Assembly: GCA_021784615.1 (NCBI GenBank)
Contig: JAJYHU010000147.1
Span: 1 to 22,735, forward strand
Direction: 5' to 3'
Source: Acidobacteriota bacterium
GTDB taxonomy: Bacteria > Acidobacteriota > Terriglobia > UBA7540
DNA: 22,735 nucleotides
This document shows positions 21,097-22,735 of this stretch, in pieces. A program made the translations under genes and the position numbers. How positions within the stretch are numbered: position 1 is the first letter of the stretch; each line of letters begins with the position of its first letter. The notes beneath the pieces are model-generated. The model saw only the letters and a list, made by a program, of their open reading frames with translations, was not told the DNA's origin and did no database searches.

Positions 21097-22735
21097 TTAC
21101 ATCCGTTCGGGGACTTCGATGCCCAGGAGATCGAGCGTCTGGGTAAGCGTGCGCTCGACGATGTGGACGAGATAAAGCAGAAAGCTCCGGCGGCCGGAAT
21201 CAGGTTCACTCAAGATGTGGAAACGATGGTAAAAGTTATTGAAAGCCTGCGCAAGGCGGAAAGCGTATTTGGAGAAGGCGGCGGGTTCGGTGGTAGAAAT
21301 CGCCTGGTCGGCCACCATTTCAAGTTGTGCGGCAAGCACTGCCATCTCCCAGAAAGCGGTTCCATCCGTCCCGGCAAAAAAGTCCGCAATCTGGGAAAGG
21401 TTGACCCCTTGGGCCAGGGATTCATTCTTAAAGGCAGGGTTTGCTTCGCCATATTTACGGAAGATGTTGCGCGCTCTCACCACCGTGTACTGAAGGTAAG
21501 GCCCGGTCTCGCCTTCAAACGCCAGCGCCTCCTTGAAGTCAAACGTAATGATTACATGGCAGGAAAATTTGAGAAGAAAATAGCGCAGCGCTCCCACCGC
21601 AATCATGCGGGAGTAAGCGGTTTGCTCACCGGCATCTGTCGTCATCGCCCGCGCGAGCACTTCTTCGCGAGCCTTTTTCGAGAGCATGTCGCTCAGCTCA
21701 TCCGCCTTCAGCCCCAGGCCTTTGCGGCCTGAAACCTCCACGTAACTGCGATCGAAGGCTTCAGGACTCAATTCAAAACCCATTTCACGCGCGCAAGCCG
21801 GTGAAAGCCCCACCACCTCGTAGGCAAAGTGATGAAGATTTTCCGCTTCTTTGTGGAAACCCAGGGCGCGAAAGGCCGCGGCCACAATGTTCTGGAGATA
21901 GGCCTGGCGTGAGTCAATCACCGCGTAAGCCGCCGTAGCCCGGCCGAATTCCGGCGCGCCGGAAACGCTTTCCGTGCTGGTGTGCCAAACCTCGTGGGCG
22001 TCGGGATAACGGTAAAATGGCGCATACAAAAAGTCTTTTCCCAACAGGGCGAACTTCCACATGTGGTAGGCAATATCTTTTCCAACGTAAGTGACGGTGC
22101 CGTTCGAGCGCACGATAATCTTGACGTCATCTGCGCCAGATTCCCTTTCGGCTGGTCCGGCGCCGGGCGTTCCGAGGTCCATCACCCAGCATCCCGCGTT
22201 CTTCCCGGTCGTTTCGTAACGAATGGCGCCGATCTGCCTCATTCGCTCGAATGCTGACTTCCAGAAGTCAAGCCGTAAGATTTCGCTTTCCTCGACAAGA
22301 AGATCGTACCGAACGTTGATCCGGCGCATTGTCTCAAGGTGCAACCGAACGATGGCAGTTGAAATCAGCTTTGCCATCCGGGCAGTCTCGTCGTGGCCTT
22401 CCTCGATGGCCTTCAAGGTTTCGGCTCGAAGGGCCATCCCGTTTTCACTTTCCTGGTAGAAGCTCGATACGCGCGCGTACAAATCCCAGCAATAGTAATC
22501 AAAGCGAGTGCCGGCGTCGTTGATGAGCCGCTTGACGTCTTCGAGGTTTTTTTTCTCCAAATAACGGAAACCCACCACCACGTCAGCCACCTGCACGCCG
22601 GTGTTGTCAATATAGTTCTCGATTTCAACCCGGTGGCCTCGAAAGCGGAGCAGACGAACAAAGGTGTCGCCCAATACGGCGTTGCGAAGGTGACCGATGT
22701 GGGCGGCCTTGTTCGGATTGATGCTGGTGTGATCA
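21097..22735 (-). CDS. argS: Arginyl-tRNA synthetase, 5' end beyond the window
   Basis: The 546 visible residues charge tRNA-Arg. The HIGH signature appears in SINPNKAAHIGHLRNAVLGD right at the edge, in frame, so the N-terminal 'additional' domain and start are cut off. Further family hallmarks are ENYIDNTGVQVADVVVGF, KFALLGKDFLY and the C-terminal DALR tRNA-binding domain (LAQAFNNFYHRFHIL). The KMSKS equivalent is SGRKG (EVSGRKGLGLKADEL), one of several variants seen in ArgS. The ORF-internal Met at 22674 is not the real start. It converges with the methyltransferase gene, with 54 bases between stops. Confidence 0.93.
   Translation of the reverse strand, partial: DHTSINPNKAAHIGHLRNAVLGDTFVRLLRFRGHRVEIENYIDNTGVQVADVVVGFRYLEKKNLEDVKRLINDAGTRFDYYCWDLYARVSSFYQESENGMALRAETLKAIEEGHDETARMAKLISTAIVRLHLETMRRINVRYDLLVEESEILRLDFWKSAFERMRQIGAIRYETTGKNAGCWVMDLGTPGAGPAERESGADDVKIIVRSNGTVTYVGKDIAYHMWKFALLGKDFLYAPFYRYPDAHEVWHTSTESVSGAPEFGRATAAYAVIDSRQAYLQNIVAAAFRALGFHKEAENLHHFAYEVVGLSPACAREMGFELSPEAFDRSYVEVSGRKGLGLKADELSDMLSKKAREEVLARAMTTDAGEQTAYSRMIAVGALRYFLLKFSCHVIITFDFKEALAFEGETGPYLQYTVVRARNIFRKYGEANPAFKNESLAQGVNLSQIADFFAGTDGTAFWEMAVLAAQLEMVADQAISTTEPAAFSKYAFRLAQAFNNFYHRFHILSEPDSGRRSFLLYLVHIVERTLTQTLDLLGIEVPERM

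Noticed and set aside
1..22735. tRNA, rRNA, tmRNA or transposase genes.
   Set aside because: I looked in every gap for cloverleaf ends, TTCRA boxes, 16S/23S signature strings and DDE transposase motifs and saw none.

Overview
This 22.7 kb window reads as a contig from an uncultured Acidobacteriota (Terriglobia-like) bacterium. I base this on the moderately high GC, the style of the proteins (TonB protein with two membrane segments, small membrane proteins, a divergent YchF/DUF933 GTPase, a scaffold protein lacking the third IscU cysteine) and short inverted-repeat intergenic elements of a kind common in that phylum. The assignment is inference from family resemblance; no rRNA or tRNA gene is present. 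Most genes are housekeeping or metabolic.

Layout. 1-~420: interior fragment of a phage tail-tube-like gene on the minus strand, with foreign codon use (ATA for Ile), joined abruptly to an isochorismatase-family hydrolase (448-972) that has lost its start; this looks like a chimeric contig end or a recombination scar. 1165-3110: MBL-fold hydrolase, a 374-base gap with a repeat-like element, and an unknown membrane protein. 3397-4301: pterin-4a-carbinolamine dehydratase behind a near-consensus promoter, then a four-helix CopD-like membrane protein. 4413-5441: zinc-binding MDR dehydrogenase (minus). 5609-7130: a possibly leaderless two-gene unit for molybdenum-enzyme maturation (XdhC plus a MobA/MocA-like nucleotidyltransferase). 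7105-7682: a 550-base gap between convergent ends, with a good promoter sequence and an AT-rich array of 11-bp repeats. 7683-9902: minus-strand operon ychF-like / ZIP transporter / IscU-like scaffold. 10129-10565: small membrane protein with a clear intrinsic terminator.

10995-15468 is the most interesting part: a tightly packed minus-strand operon of an outer-membrane barrel protein, an MFS transporter, a radical SAM enzyme with a C-terminal cysteine cluster, and a metallophosphoesterase-fold protein. The last two junctions are ATGA overlaps. In the phosphoesterase all three ligands specific to metal site 1 are replaced while all site-2 ligands are kept. Together they could form a substrate-uptake-and-modification system that I cannot match to a described pathway. 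A TonB-family protein lies just upstream on the same strand.

17248-19347: smpB and leucyl aminopeptidase (pepA). 19361-20391 looks decayed: a small membrane protein that ends at a TAA with protein-like sequence continuing beyond it, a membrane-anchored universal-stress-domain protein, and a TrkA/RCK-domain remnant with an amber codon after residue 7. Then a class I methyltransferase, and argS, which runs off the right end with its HIGH motif visible.
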